41,163 nucleotides of DNA from JBBCJM01 sp037190175. Lineage in GTDB: Bacteria; Pseudomonadota; Alphaproteobacteria; Rhodobacterales; Rhodobacteraceae. How positions within the stretch are numbered: the stretch's first letter is position 1; each line of letters starts with the position of its first letter. Position numbers and translations under genes: made by a program. Of this stretch, positions 24,376 through 31,911 are shown one piece after another. Where the stretch lies: positions 1 to 41,163 of the forward strand of contig JBBCJM010000088.1 in NCBI GenBank assembly GCA_037190175.1, written 5' to 3'. Below the pieces are notes generated by a model that searched no databases, had not been told where the DNA came from, and saw only the letters and a list, made by a program, of their open reading frames with translations.

Positions 24376-26424
24376 TCAGACGGACGGAATGATGCCTCTC
24401 AGTTCCGGGAACCAGATCCCGATCATGGTCCGCGGCCAGGCCAGGTGCAGCAGCTGGTCGAAGACCAGGTAGATGCAGCCCGTCAGCACGGCGGCGTAGA
24501 TCAGGCACAGCCTCCACGGCTCGCGGTTCTCGATCCGCATCAGTGCCACGACGAACAGCGGAATGGTCGGGATGATCCCGATCAGCGACATCGAGGCCAT
24601 GAACCCGACCAGCCAGCCGAAGAAGGTCAGCGACCGCAGCAGCAGGGTGCGGACCGGAAGGTCGTTTCTTTCCGAGGCCAGGTCCATGTAGATCGCCCCC
24701 GACCCGGCCGTGGCCGCCGGCGAGCGCACGAAGAAGAGCTGGTTGACCAGGCCGAGGCCGGCAAAGACCAGCGCCGCCACGCCCACCAGCATCGGGCCTA
24801 TGCGGGCCTCGAACTTCCATCCCGACGCCTGATGGACCATGTAGCCGATCAGCAGCAGGAAGAAGAGGTACATCGCCTCCTGCAGCCCCGGGCGCGGCAT
24901 GACCGGCCTCAGGAAGCGGGCCGTGCCGTTGCGGCGCAACTCCTTGATGATCGGCTGCAGCAGGACCAGCAGCGCCATGCAGAGCAAGCCGATGACCAGC
25001 GGCCGCTGCAGCCAGTCGAAGTCGTAGCGCATGATCGAGATCGACATGTAGCGCTCGATCAGCAGGCCGAGGACGAAGCCCATGATCAGCGGCGGGCGCG
25101 GCCAGCGTATCCGCTTCATGATCCAGCCCAGCAGGCCGAACAGCAGCAGGGCGTAGAGGTCGCCCCAGTTGCGCGAGGCCTGGAAGGCGCCGACATAGAC
25201 GATGGTCAGGATCGCCGGCAGGATCAGCGTATAGCGCACGAAGGCCAGCCTGGCGAACTGGCCGCTGAGCGCGAAGCAGATGCCCGCGCCGATGACGTTG
25301 GCGATGGCGATGCTCCACATCATCGAATAGGTGAGATCGAGGTGGATCCCCAGCATGTCCGGGCCGGGGGTGATGCCGTGGATCATCAGCGCCCCGATCA
25401 GCAGCGCCATCGAGGCGCTGCCGGGCACGCCGAAGGCCAGGGTCGGGATCAACCCGCCGCCCTCGGTCGCGTTGTTGGCCGATTCCGGGGCGATGACCCC
25501 GCGGATGTCTCCCTTGCCGAAGGTCTCGCGCGCGCCCTTCTCGGTGTTCAGCGCATGGCCATAGGCCAGCCAGTCCACCACCGAGCCGCTCAGCCCCGGA
25601 ATGGCGCCGACGGCGGCGCCCATGGACGAGCAGCGCATGACGAGGAACCAGTTCGCCACGGCATCCCTGGCGCCGCGCCACATGCCGGCATAGGCGTTGA
25701 AGTTCCTCGGCCCGGTGTACTGGGCGCTTTTCTTGATCGCCAGATCGCACAGTTCGGGCAGGGCATAGAGGCCCAGCACGATGGGCAGCAGCGGCAGCCC
25801 GTCCCAGAGGTAGAAGGTCCCCATGGTCCAGCGCAGCGTGCCCGTCTGCGGCGAGGCGCCGATCATGGCCAGCATCACGCCGAAACAGGCGATCACCATG
25901 CCCCGCAGCGGGGTGCTGCCCGAGAGCGAGGCCACCAGCGCGATCGCCAGCACGGTGATCCCCAGCAGTTCGGGCGTGCCGATGGCCAGGACCACCGGCC
26001 GGACCACGGGAATGGCCATGGCCAGCACCATGACGCCGAAGATCCCGCCCATCATGGACGAGACATAGGCCGCGGCCAGCGCCCGGCCCGCCTCGCCCTT
26101 GCGGGTCAGCGGCAGCCCGTCGAGGACCGTCGCCTGCGAGGCCGCCGTCCCCGGCACGCCCAGCAGGATCGAGGGGATGGTGTCGCTGGTGTTGACCACG
26201 GCCGCCATGCCCAGAAGGCAGGCATAGGCGGTGTAGGGATCCATGGTGAAGGTGAAGGGCAGCAGCAGGGCAAAGCCCGTCAGCCCGCCGATGCCGGGCA
26301 GGATCCCGATGCACAGACCCAGCATGACCGCCCCCGCCAGATACAGCATCCGGGTCGGCTCCAGGATGATAAGCAGGGCCCGTCCGGCAGATTCGAGCAT
26401 CGCGCCGTCGAGAAACATGTCCAT
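24376..26424 (-). CDS. tctA: Tripartite tricarboxylate transporter, TctA-TctB fusion
   Basis: A 682-residue integral membrane protein. Residues 1 to about 500 are TctA: the repeated GILPGIGGLTG and GAIPGLSGSVVDW motifs, plus PGTAASQATVLDGLPL. The C-terminal ~170 residues (from about LQEAMYLFFLLLIGYMV to the end) add four more helices with the look of TctB, normally a separate small subunit, so this is a natural A-B fusion. It lies 41 bp after mmgE 2 and 41 bp before lysR 1, all minus strand. It needs a TctC receptor, and tctC at 18822 is the only candidate here. It would import a carboxylic acid using an ion gradient. Confidence 0.88.
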   Translation of the reverse strand: MDMFLDGAMLESAGRALLIILEPTRMLYLAGAVMLGLCIGILPGIGGLTGFALLLPFTFTMDPYTAYACLLGMAAVVNTSDTIPSILLGVPGTAASQATVLDGLPLTRKGEAGRALAAAYVSSMMGGIFGVMVLAMAIPVVRPVVLAIGTPELLGITVLAIALVASLSGSTPLRGMVIACFGVMLAMIGASPQTGTLRWTMGTFYLWDGLPLLPIVLGLYALPELCDLAIKKSAQYTGPRNFNAYAGMWRGARDAVANWFLVMRCSSMGAAVGAIPGLSGSVVDWLAYGHALNTEKGARETFGKGDIRGVIAPESANNATEGGGLIPTLAFGVPGSASMALLIGALMIHGITPGPDMLGIHLDLTYSMMWSIAIANVIGAGICFALSGQFARLAFVRYTLILPAILTIVYVGAFQASRNWGDLYALLLFGLLGWIMKRIRWPRPPLIMGFVLGLLIERYMSISIMRYDFDWLQRPLVIGLLCMALLVLLQPIIKELRRNGTARFLRPVMPRPGLQEAMYLFFLLLIGYMVHQASGWKFEARIGPMLVGVAALVFAGLGLVNQLFFVRSPAATAGSGAIYMDLASERNDLPVRTLLLRSLTFFGWLVGFMASMSLIGIIPTIPLFVVALMRIENREPWRLCLIYAAVLTGCIYLVFDQLLHLAWPRTMIGIWFPELRGIIPSV

Positions 26425-26465
26425 GTGATGTGCCTAGCCTGGGTTCCGGGTCGGTGCGCCGGCCG

Positions 26466-27890
26466 TCAGCCGGCGGCGCCGAGCCTTTGCATGAAGGCGG
26501 GCAGGTCGAAGGCGGGCGCATCCAGAAGCTCGGCGATCAGCCTGTCGGCACGCGCGCGGTCGATGAAGGGTGCGGTGATGGTCAGGAACTTCTCCACCAC
26601 GGCGTCGCGGCCGACGCCCCTGGCCCCGATCGAGCAGCCGGGATGGTAGAGGCATTCGCTTTCCAGCACCTCGCCGGATTTCAGGGTCACCCTGACGGCC
26701 GAGGGCATGGAATCGGGCGCCTTGCGGCCCAGGCCCTCGTCGACCAGCAGCTCCGTCCGCCCGATCAGCTCGACGATGCCGGGTTCTTCCCAGCGGCGGT
26801 TGTCGAACTGCCGGTCCGAGAATTCGCCGTCCAGCATCGCCACGATGGGCAGGAAGGTGAAGCTGTGGTCGGCGGCCTCGCGGGTCTTGGGATAGCGGCG
26901 TTCCATCTCGCCCTGCTGCTTGCGGATCATCGGCAGGTCGGCCATGACCACCTCGATCCGCTCGATCTCCGCGGCGCGCCCCGCCAGCTTGCCGTGCAGG
27001 TCCAGCGCCGCGGCCACGGTGGCCTGAGCGGTGCCGATGCAGGCATAGGGCTTGATGTTGGAGGTCAGGATGTACAGCGGCTCGGAGGGCGGCTTCCACA
27101 GGTTGTCCAGCCCCAGCGACGGGTCGAACACCTGATGCATTCCGCCGCGGTGCTCCAGCAGCTCCAGCGGCCCGGTGACCCCCTTGGCCGCCAGAAGCGC
27201 CGCAAGGACCCCGCTTTGCGAGATCAGCGCATTGGCGAGGTTCTTGGCGCCCGACAGCTTGCCCCAGCGGACCACGGAAGGGGTGGCGCTGCGCGCCGCC
27301 GCCAGCGCCAGCGCATGGGCCTGCTTCTCGGCATCCAGCCCCATCAGCCGGCCGGTCATCGCCGCGCTGACCATCCCCGAAACGGTGGTGCCGTCCCATG
27401 CCGAGACGAAGGGCATCAGCTCGCGCAGGCGCTTGAACAGCTCGTAGCCCATGACGATGGCGACAAGCACCGCCTCGGGCGTGGCGCCGGTGCGCTCGCC
27501 GATGGCCAGGGCGGCGGGGATGTTGTCGCTGCAGTGGCCGGCCACCGACAGCTTGCCCTCCTTCATGAAGAACTGCACGTCGTTGAAATCGAGCGAGCGC
27601 ACCAGCGCGCCGTTGGCCAGCACGGCGTTGAGGACCGAGGTCCGCCCCGCCTTGCCGATGACGGTGCATTCGGGATTGCCCCCCAGCTCGTCGATCAGCG
27701 CGAAGACCCGGCGCGGCGACGAGGCGGGCAGGGCCGCGTAGGCGCAGCCGATGGAATCGAGCACCAGCAGCCGCGCCTGCCGCAGGGCCGCCTCGCTCCT
27801 GAAAAGTTCGAAGGGTTCGAGCGTCCAGCGGGCCAGGTTGCGGATATGCTGCGCTGCGTCGGTGCTGTCGATCTTGGCGACGTCGTTCAT
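26466..27890 (-). CDS. MmgE/PrpD family protein, copy 2
   Basis: A 474-residue MmgE/PrpD-family protein. The active-site block reads VLANGALVRSLDFNDVQF, like the ANG...lDfdD pattern. Other family features are SVAGHCSDNIPAALAIGE, WDGTTVSGMVSAAM, SNIKPYACIGTAQATV and the Cys-containing loop CLYHPGCSIGARG. GGGAGGAAG lies upstream of the ATG at 27890. Only moderately similar to copy 1, so different substrates are likely. It begins the mmgE2-tctAB-lysR unit; coupling with a tricarboxylate transporter suggests it acts on the imported acid, by dehydration, isomerisation or decarboxylation. Confidence 0.82.
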   Translation of the reverse strand: MNDVAKIDSTDAAQHIRNLARWTLEPFELFRSEAALRQARLLVLDSIGCAYAALPASSPRRVFALIDELGGNPECTVIGKAGRTSVLNAVLANGALVRSLDFNDVQFFMKEGKLSVAGHCSDNIPAALAIGERTGATPEAVLVAIVMGYELFKRLRELMPFVSAWDGTTVSGMVSAAMTGRLMGLDAEKQAHALALAAARSATPSVVRWGKLSGAKNLANALISQSGVLAALLAAKGVTGPLELLEHRGGMHQVFDPSLGLDNLWKPPSEPLYILTSNIKPYACIGTAQATVAAALDLHGKLAGRAAEIERIEVVMADLPMIRKQQGEMERRYPKTREAADHSFTFLPIVAMLDGEFSDRQFDNRRWEEPGIVELIGRTELLVDEGLGRKAPDSMPSAVRVTLKSGEVLESECLYHPGCSIGARGVGRDAVVEKFLTITAPFIDRARADRLIAELLDAPAFDLPAFMQRLGAAG

Positions 27891-28084
27891 GGATCGGTCT
27901 TCCTCCCAGAGCTCCCCCGGCGGCGCGCGATCGGCCGCCTCCCCCTTGACGCGGGTTTGGCACTCATACTTGGCGGCGGCGGGAGTCGACCGCCAATCAA
28001 AAGATGCCCGCGCCCCATAAGTTTCATGCGCGCCGCGCCCCGGCCAAATTCGGGCCGGCGGAGGGTGTTTCTTGCAGGAAATTG

Positions 28085-28099
28085 ATATAACACGAATAT
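28085..28099. promoter_or_regulatory. Possible LysR-type box (ATAT-N7-ATAT)
   Basis: ATATAACACGAATAT contains T-N11-A with dyad-symmetric ends, the general LysR-type box, in an AT-rich patch 195 bp upstream of mmgE 2. LysR 1 is encoded in the same unit and is the natural candidate to bind it. Motif-based only. Confidence 0.35.
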
Positions 28100-28226
28100 T
28101 TCTGCGAAGGGCTGGCCGGGGCCGCATAGAATACCCGATCAGCCTTCCCGGCTTCTGCGCCCGTTTCCCGCGGCCCCGGCCAGCCCGGGCCAGGTGCGGC
28201 AGGCCGTTCCTCCGCCGCAAACGCGG

Positions 28227-28251
28227 ACGGCCGCCCACCGGGGGCGGCCGT
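28227..28251 (-). terminator. Terminator-like hairpin after hydrolase copy 2
   Basis: ACGGCCGCC and GGCGGCCGT form a perfect 9-bp stem around a 7-base loop, 28 bp beyond the stop of the 28280-29140 gene. There is no T-run, so efficiency is uncertain. Confidence 0.5.
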
Positions 28252-28279
28252 CACGGGCGGGTGCCCGGATGCCGGGGCG

Positions 28280-29140
28280 TCAGGCCAGCGACGGATAGAG
28301 CCGCTTCGCGGTGCCGGCGAGGATCGTCTCCCGGTCCCGCTGCGAGAGGTTGCGCAGCGCCGCCACCATCGCGCCGACCAGTTCCGGCATGGTGCCCTCG
28401 GACGAGGGATAGTTCGAGCCGAAGGCGATCCGGTCCGAGCCGAATTCCGAGACCAGCCGGGGCAGGAAGCTGTCGGCCGAGCCCTTGCAGCCCTCGGCGC
28501 CGAGATCCTGCAACAGGCGGGGCGTCAGCTTGAGGTAGAAGTTCGGATACTGCGCCATCCCGAACAGGGGCCGCGCCGCCTCGTAGGGGGGGCCGTCCTT
28601 GACCTTCACCCGGCCCAGATGGTCCAGCAGCAGCCGCAGCTCGGGATAGCGCCGGGCGACGGCATGGACCTGCGCCAGTTCCTCGTCATTGGCATGGATG
28701 TTGATGCAGACCGGGATGCCCAGCTCGATCGCCTTCAGATAGGCGGGGGCCAGCCGGGGATCGTCCAGCGACAGCCATTGCCTGGCGATGGTGCTGCCCT
28801 TGGAGAAGATCCGCAGCCCGCTCAGCCCCCGCCCCACCCAATGCGCGATCTGGTCGGCCGCGTCGTCGGCCAGCACGTCGGACGAGAACACGCCGGCAAA
28901 GCGCCCCGGATGGGCCGCGACCGTATCGGCCACATAGCTGTTGTCGAACCCGTAGGTGGTCGAGGAATGCACGATGGCCGCCTTGGCCACGCCGGCCTCG
29001 TCCATCGCGGCGACCAGCTGGTCGAAATCCACGGAGCGCTCATGCGACCAGTCCGAGCGTTTTCCCAGCAGCGGGGCCAGCGGATAGCGCGCGATGTCCT
29101 TCGAGACGATATGCGGATGGATGTCGATGATCTCGGTCAT
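28280..29140 (-). CDS. Amidohydrolase-superfamily lactonase-like protein (LigI-like), copy 2
   Basis: A 286-residue TIM-barrel protein clearly paralogous to the gene at 14246. Shared features are IDIHPHIVS with HxH, AAMDEAGVAKAAIVHSST, GLSGLRIFSKGS, LLLDHLGRVKVKDG and IAFGSNYPSSEG. As in copy 1, the strand-8 Asp of LigI-type lactonases is Asn. The start at 29140 (MTEIIDIHPH) matches copy 1's beginning; the frame is open upstream, but that part overlaps the Pht5-like gene. It follows Pht5-like paralogue 3 by 8 bp. Hydrolysis of a carboxylated lactone or pyrone is inferred. Confidence 0.78.
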   Translation of the reverse strand: MTEIIDIHPHIVSKDIARYPLAPLLGKRSDWSHERSVDFDQLVAAMDEAGVAKAAIVHSSTTYGFDNSYVADTVAAHPGRFAGVFSSDVLADDAADQIAHWVGRGLSGLRIFSKGSTIARQWLSLDDPRLAPAYLKAIELGIPVCINIHANDEELAQVHAVARRYPELRLLLDHLGRVKVKDGPPYEAARPLFGMAQYPNFYLKLTPRLLQDLGAEGCKGSADSFLPRLVSEFGSDRIAFGSNYPSSEGTMPELVGAMVAALRNLSQRDRETILAGTAKRLYPSLA

Positions 29141-29148
29141 GATGGTCC

Positions 29149-30132
29149 TCAGAACTTGTCGGCGTCGATGAACAGCTCTTCGACGGGCACGTCGCGCGGG
29201 GTCAGCCCCTGCTGGACCGCATAGCGGCGCAGCTCGTTGATGGCGGGAAGGTTGACGGCAAGGCCGTAGGGCAGGGGGTCGGGCCCCACCACCTTCATCA
29301 GCTTGCGCCGCTTGGCCTCCTCCTTGCCGCCGGGCGCGTCCGACCGCAGCAGGTCGAGATAGGGGGCCTTGGCCCTGGTGAAGGCGCGGTAGATCTCGGC
29401 CGCCGCGCCCGGGTGCCGCTTGAGGATCTCGTCCTTGATCACCAGCGTCGAATGCATGGGATAGATGCCCGTGCGCCGATACCACTCGGCCCCCCGTTCG
29501 TCGGCGTCCGGAAACAGCTCGCGATAGGCGTCGACCGGCGCGACGGCGGTGTTCCAGCCCCCGGTCGGCGATCCGGCGCGGCCGATGCCGGCATTGGCCA
29601 GGAAGCCCGCCTGGATCTCGCCGCTGGCCATCATGGAGGACAGCGACTTGCCCTCGGGCGCGTGGACCACGTTGGGCGGCAGCGGCATCTGGGCCACGTG
29701 TTCCTCATCGTCGACCACCCAGGTGACCTTCGCGGGGTCGACCCCGTATTCGTTCTGCAGGATCCCGCGGGTCCAGACCCCGGTGGTGACGGAATAGGCC
29801 CGCACGCCCACCTTCTTGCCTTCCAGATCCTTCGGCCCCTCGATCCCCGCGTCAGGGCGCACGACCAGCCCGGCATGGTGGAAGCGCCGCTCGAAGAAGA
29901 TCGGCAGCGCGGTATAGACCGCGCCATAGGCCTTGGCGATGAAATAGGTGGTGGGCGCAAGCTCGCAGACATCGAACTCGACATCCCGCACCATGCGGCG
30001 GAAGGCGGCGATCTGCGGTTCGACCTCGATGAACTCGAACTCGAAGCCGTCCATCTTGACGCGCCCGTCCTTCAGCGCGGCGGTGTGGCCATGGGTGCGC
30101 ACGGCGATTGTCAGTCGTACTGGTTGGGACAT
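29149..30132 (-). CDS. 4,5-dihydroxyphthalate decarboxylase (Pht5)-like protein, paralogue 3
   Basis: A 327-residue Pht5-family protein without a signal peptide. It shares EVEPQIAAFRRMVRD, FDVCELAPTTYFIAK and EWYRRTGIYPMHSTLVI with paralogue 2, and its middle 273 bp is almost identical to that gene. The C-terminal half differs (an extra Lys/Arg-rich stretch around GGKEEAKRRKLMKVV). It lies downstream of the ABC importer genes on the same strand, separated from the last permease by a GC-rich hairpin. The importer probably brings in the substrate that this decarboxylase, or the hydrolase after it, acts on. Could it be a solute-binding protein instead? Lack of a leader argues against it. Confidence 0.8.
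   Translation of the reverse strand: MSQPVRLTIAVRTHGHTAALKDGRVKMDGFEFEFIEVEPQIAAFRRMVRDVEFDVCELAPTTYFIAKAYGAVYTALPIFFERRFHHAGLVVRPDAGIEGPKDLEGKKVGVRAYSVTTGVWTRGILQNEYGVDPAKVTWVVDDEEHVAQMPLPPNVVHAPEGKSLSSMMASGEIQAGFLANAGIGRAGSPTGGWNTAVAPVDAYRELFPDADERGAEWYRRTGIYPMHSTLVIKDEILKRHPGAAAEIYRAFTRAKAPYLDLLRSDAPGGKEEAKRRKLMKVVGPDPLPYGLAVNLPAINELRRYAVQQGLTPRDVPVEELFIDADKF
29641..29913 (-). repeat. 273-bp near-identical segment, copy B
   Basis: Inverted counterpart of 20284-20556, inside Pht5-like paralogue 3. Six base differences were counted, in three pairs. The two copies are 9.1 kb apart in opposite orientation, so recombination between them would invert the ligJ-to-hydrolase segment. Confidence 0.85.
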
Positions 30133-30171
30133 TCTCGTCTCCGCAGGTTGAAGATCGGGGAGCAGGGGCCG

Positions 30172-30223
30172 CAGCCCCCGGGGGTCCGGTCCGGGGACCG
30201 GGCGCGGCCCCGGGGGCGGGCTG
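30172..30223 (-). terminator. GC-rich hairpin between permease and Pht5-like gene
   Basis: CAGCCCCCGGG near 30172 pairs with CCGGGGGCGGGCTG ending at 30223, with a further GGTCC/GGACC element in the loop. It begins 7 bp after the permease stop (minus strand) and ends 40 bp before the Pht5-like start. It may reduce read-through from importer to enzyme genes, or stabilise mRNA ends. No T-run. Confidence 0.4.
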
Positions 30224-30229
30224 CCGCGG

Positions 30230-31030
30230 CTATTTGCGGTCGGCCATCAGCCGCAGGACGCCGTAGAATTTCTCGATCAGAAGCATCAGGATCAGGGTGA
30301 ACAGGATCATCGCCCCGCTGACCGCGGTGATCACCGGGTCCGAGCCCTGCGAGGCGAAGTTGAACACCTGCGCCGGCAGCGAGGTCTGGCCGGGCAGCGC
30401 CAGGAAGATGGAGATCGTCACCTCGTCGAAGGACAGCAGGAAGGCGAAGATCGTGCCGGCGATGGCGCCGGGGGCGATCATCGGCAGCGTCACGTAGCGC
30501 AGGGTCTGGAACCGGCTGGCCCCCAGGCTGGCGCTGGCCTTCTCGAGCGCGGGGTCCAGCGCGATCACGCTCGTCATCGTCAGGCGCAGCACGAAGGGAA
30601 GCGCCACCAGCAGGTGCCCGCCGATGATGCCGATGGGCGCGCTGGGCCACCGCAGCAGCGCCATGAACTGCAAGAGCGCGATGGCGATGACGATATGCGG
30701 GATGGCGACCGGCATCAGCAGCACCGCCAGGATCGCGCCGCGGCCCGGAAACTCCACCCGCGCCAGCACCAGCGCCGCCAGCACCCCCAGCACGCCCGAC
30801 AGCAGGGCGACCACCAGGGCGATCTTGACGCTGAAATAGAAGCCGTCCCGGAAGTACTGGTTGTCCAGCGCCGCCCAGTACCAGCGCAGCCCGAACTCCC
30901 GCGGCGGGAAGCGCACGAAGTCCTCGGCGGTCACGGAAACCACCAGGATGACGATGCTGGGCGCCAGCATGAACAGGCAGAACAGCACCGCATAGCTGCG
31001 ACGGGCGAAATGCAGGCCCTTGCTCGTCAT
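30230..31030 (-). CDS. ABC transporter permease (PotC-like)
   Basis: A 266-residue inner-membrane permease with six helices. The EAA coupling loop, ALEKASASLGASRFQTLRYVTLP, is visible. The beginning (RRSYAVLFCLFMLAPSIVILVVS) and FLLSFDEVTISIFLALPGQ are typical of PotC/YdcV-type permeases for polyamines or similar solutes. Its start overlaps the stop of the other permease by 4 bp. Third membrane-complex gene of the importer unit starting at 34119. Substrate is not necessarily a polyamine; the family also imports other small organic compounds. Confidence 0.87.
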   Translation of the reverse strand: MTSKGLHFARRSYAVLFCLFMLAPSIVILVVSVTAEDFVRFPPREFGLRWYWAALDNQYFRDGFYFSVKIALVVALLSGVLGVLAALVLARVEFPGRGAILAVLLMPVAIPHIVIAIALLQFMALLRWPSAPIGIIGGHLLVALPFVLRLTMTSVIALDPALEKASASLGASRFQTLRYVTLPMIAPGAIAGTIFAFLLSFDEVTISIFLALPGQTSLPAQVFNFASQGSDPVITAVSGAMILFTLILMLLIEKFYGVLRLMADRK

Positions 31031-31911
31031 CTGGTGGCCTCCTTCAGGTCGCGGCGTTCCAGCACCCGGTTCAGTGCGAAGACGAAGCCCAGCGTGATGG
31101 CGAGCAGGATGAAGGCGACCGCCCCGCCCATGTTCCAGTTCCCCAGCAGCACGTTCTGCTGGTAGATCATGAAGGCCATGGTCTTGTTGGCCGATCCGCC
31201 CAGGAGCATCGGCGTGGCGAAGGCCGTCATCGTGGTGGCGAAGACCAGGATGGAGCCTGCCTGGATGCCGGGATAGCTGAGCGGCAGCAGGATATCGCGG
31301 AAGATCCGCCCGTGCGAGGCGCCCAGCGTCGCGGCCGCGGTCAGCAGCCGGCGGTCTATCCTTTGCAGCGAGGCGTTCAGCGCCAGCACCATGAAGGGCA
31401 GGTAGATGTGGACGAGGCCGGCGATGATGGCGGTCTGGGTGTTCTGCAGCCGCGGGGCATAGCCCGGGGGGAACATGGCGGCGATGGGCCCGTTGGGGCT
31501 GACGATCACCATCCAGCCATAGGTCCGCACGATCACGGATATGAACAGCGGCGACACCACGATCAGCAAAAGCACCCGCCGCCAGTCGCTGTCCGAGAAA
31601 TAGACGTAGAGCGCCGCGGGATAGCCCAGGATCAGGGCGCAGAGCGTGGTGATGACGGCGATCCGCACGGTGCGCCACAGGACTTCCCAGTAGAAGTCGT
31701 CGGTGACGATCTCGACATAGTTGGCGAAGGTGAACGTCTGCGCGCCGAACGGCCCGGCCTGGAAGCTGGAGACCAGGACGGCGGCCATCGGGATGATGAA
31801 GAAGAAGACGGTGGCGACCAGCGTCGGCAGCAGGACCAGCAGCGAGCCCAGGGGAAACCGGCGGCGGCGGGCCGGCGGCGGGGCGGGGGAGGTGTCGGCG
31901 GCCGAGCTCAT
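31027..31911 (-). CDS. ABC transporter permease (PotB-like)
   Basis: A 294-residue permease with about six helices and an N-terminal Pro/Arg-rich cytoplasmic stretch. It has PSIVI-type first helix equivalents (LLVLLPTLVATVFFFIIP) and the EAA loop LLTAAATLGASHGRIFRDILLP. The start at 31911 overlaps the ATPase stop (ATGA). With the PotC-like protein it forms the transmembrane channel of the importer; the family is that of spermidine/putrescine and related transporters. Confidence 0.87.
   Translation of the reverse strand: MSSAADTSPAPPPARRRRFPLGSLLVLLPTLVATVFFFIIPMAAVLVSSFQAGPFGAQTFTFANYVEIVTDDFYWEVLWRTVRIAVITTLCALILGYPAALYVYFSDSDWRRVLLLIVVSPLFISVIVRTYGWMVIVSPNGPIAAMFPPGYAPRLQNTQTAIIAGLVHIYLPFMVLALNASLQRIDRRLLTAAATLGASHGRIFRDILLPLSYPGIQAGSILVFATTMTAFATPMLLGGSANKTMAFMIYQQNVLLGNWNMGGAVAFILLAITLGFVFALNRVLERRDLKEATR

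Larger units (their letters stand above)
27891..28279. other. Intergenic region between two minus-strand operons
   Basis: No gene is convincing in these 389 bases. They hold the promoter region of mmgE 2, including CAATCAAAAGATG at 27994-28006 and CCATAAGTTTC at 28015-28025. An unusually AT-rich patch lies at about 28070-28105 in an otherwise very GC-rich stretch, and a terminator-like hairpin for the upstream hydrolase lies at 28227-28251. Confidence 0.6.

Noticed and set aside
24445..26649. A 734-residue plus-strand ORF rich in His, Gln, Arg and Asp
   Set aside because: It is the antisense shadow of the tctA-tctB fusion.
15111..30132. Treating the Pht5-like proteins as periplasmic solute receptors
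   Set aside because: None of the three has a signal peptide, and separate receptors with leaders (TctC and the Tat-exported binding protein) exist. The family resemblance to binding proteins is in fold only.
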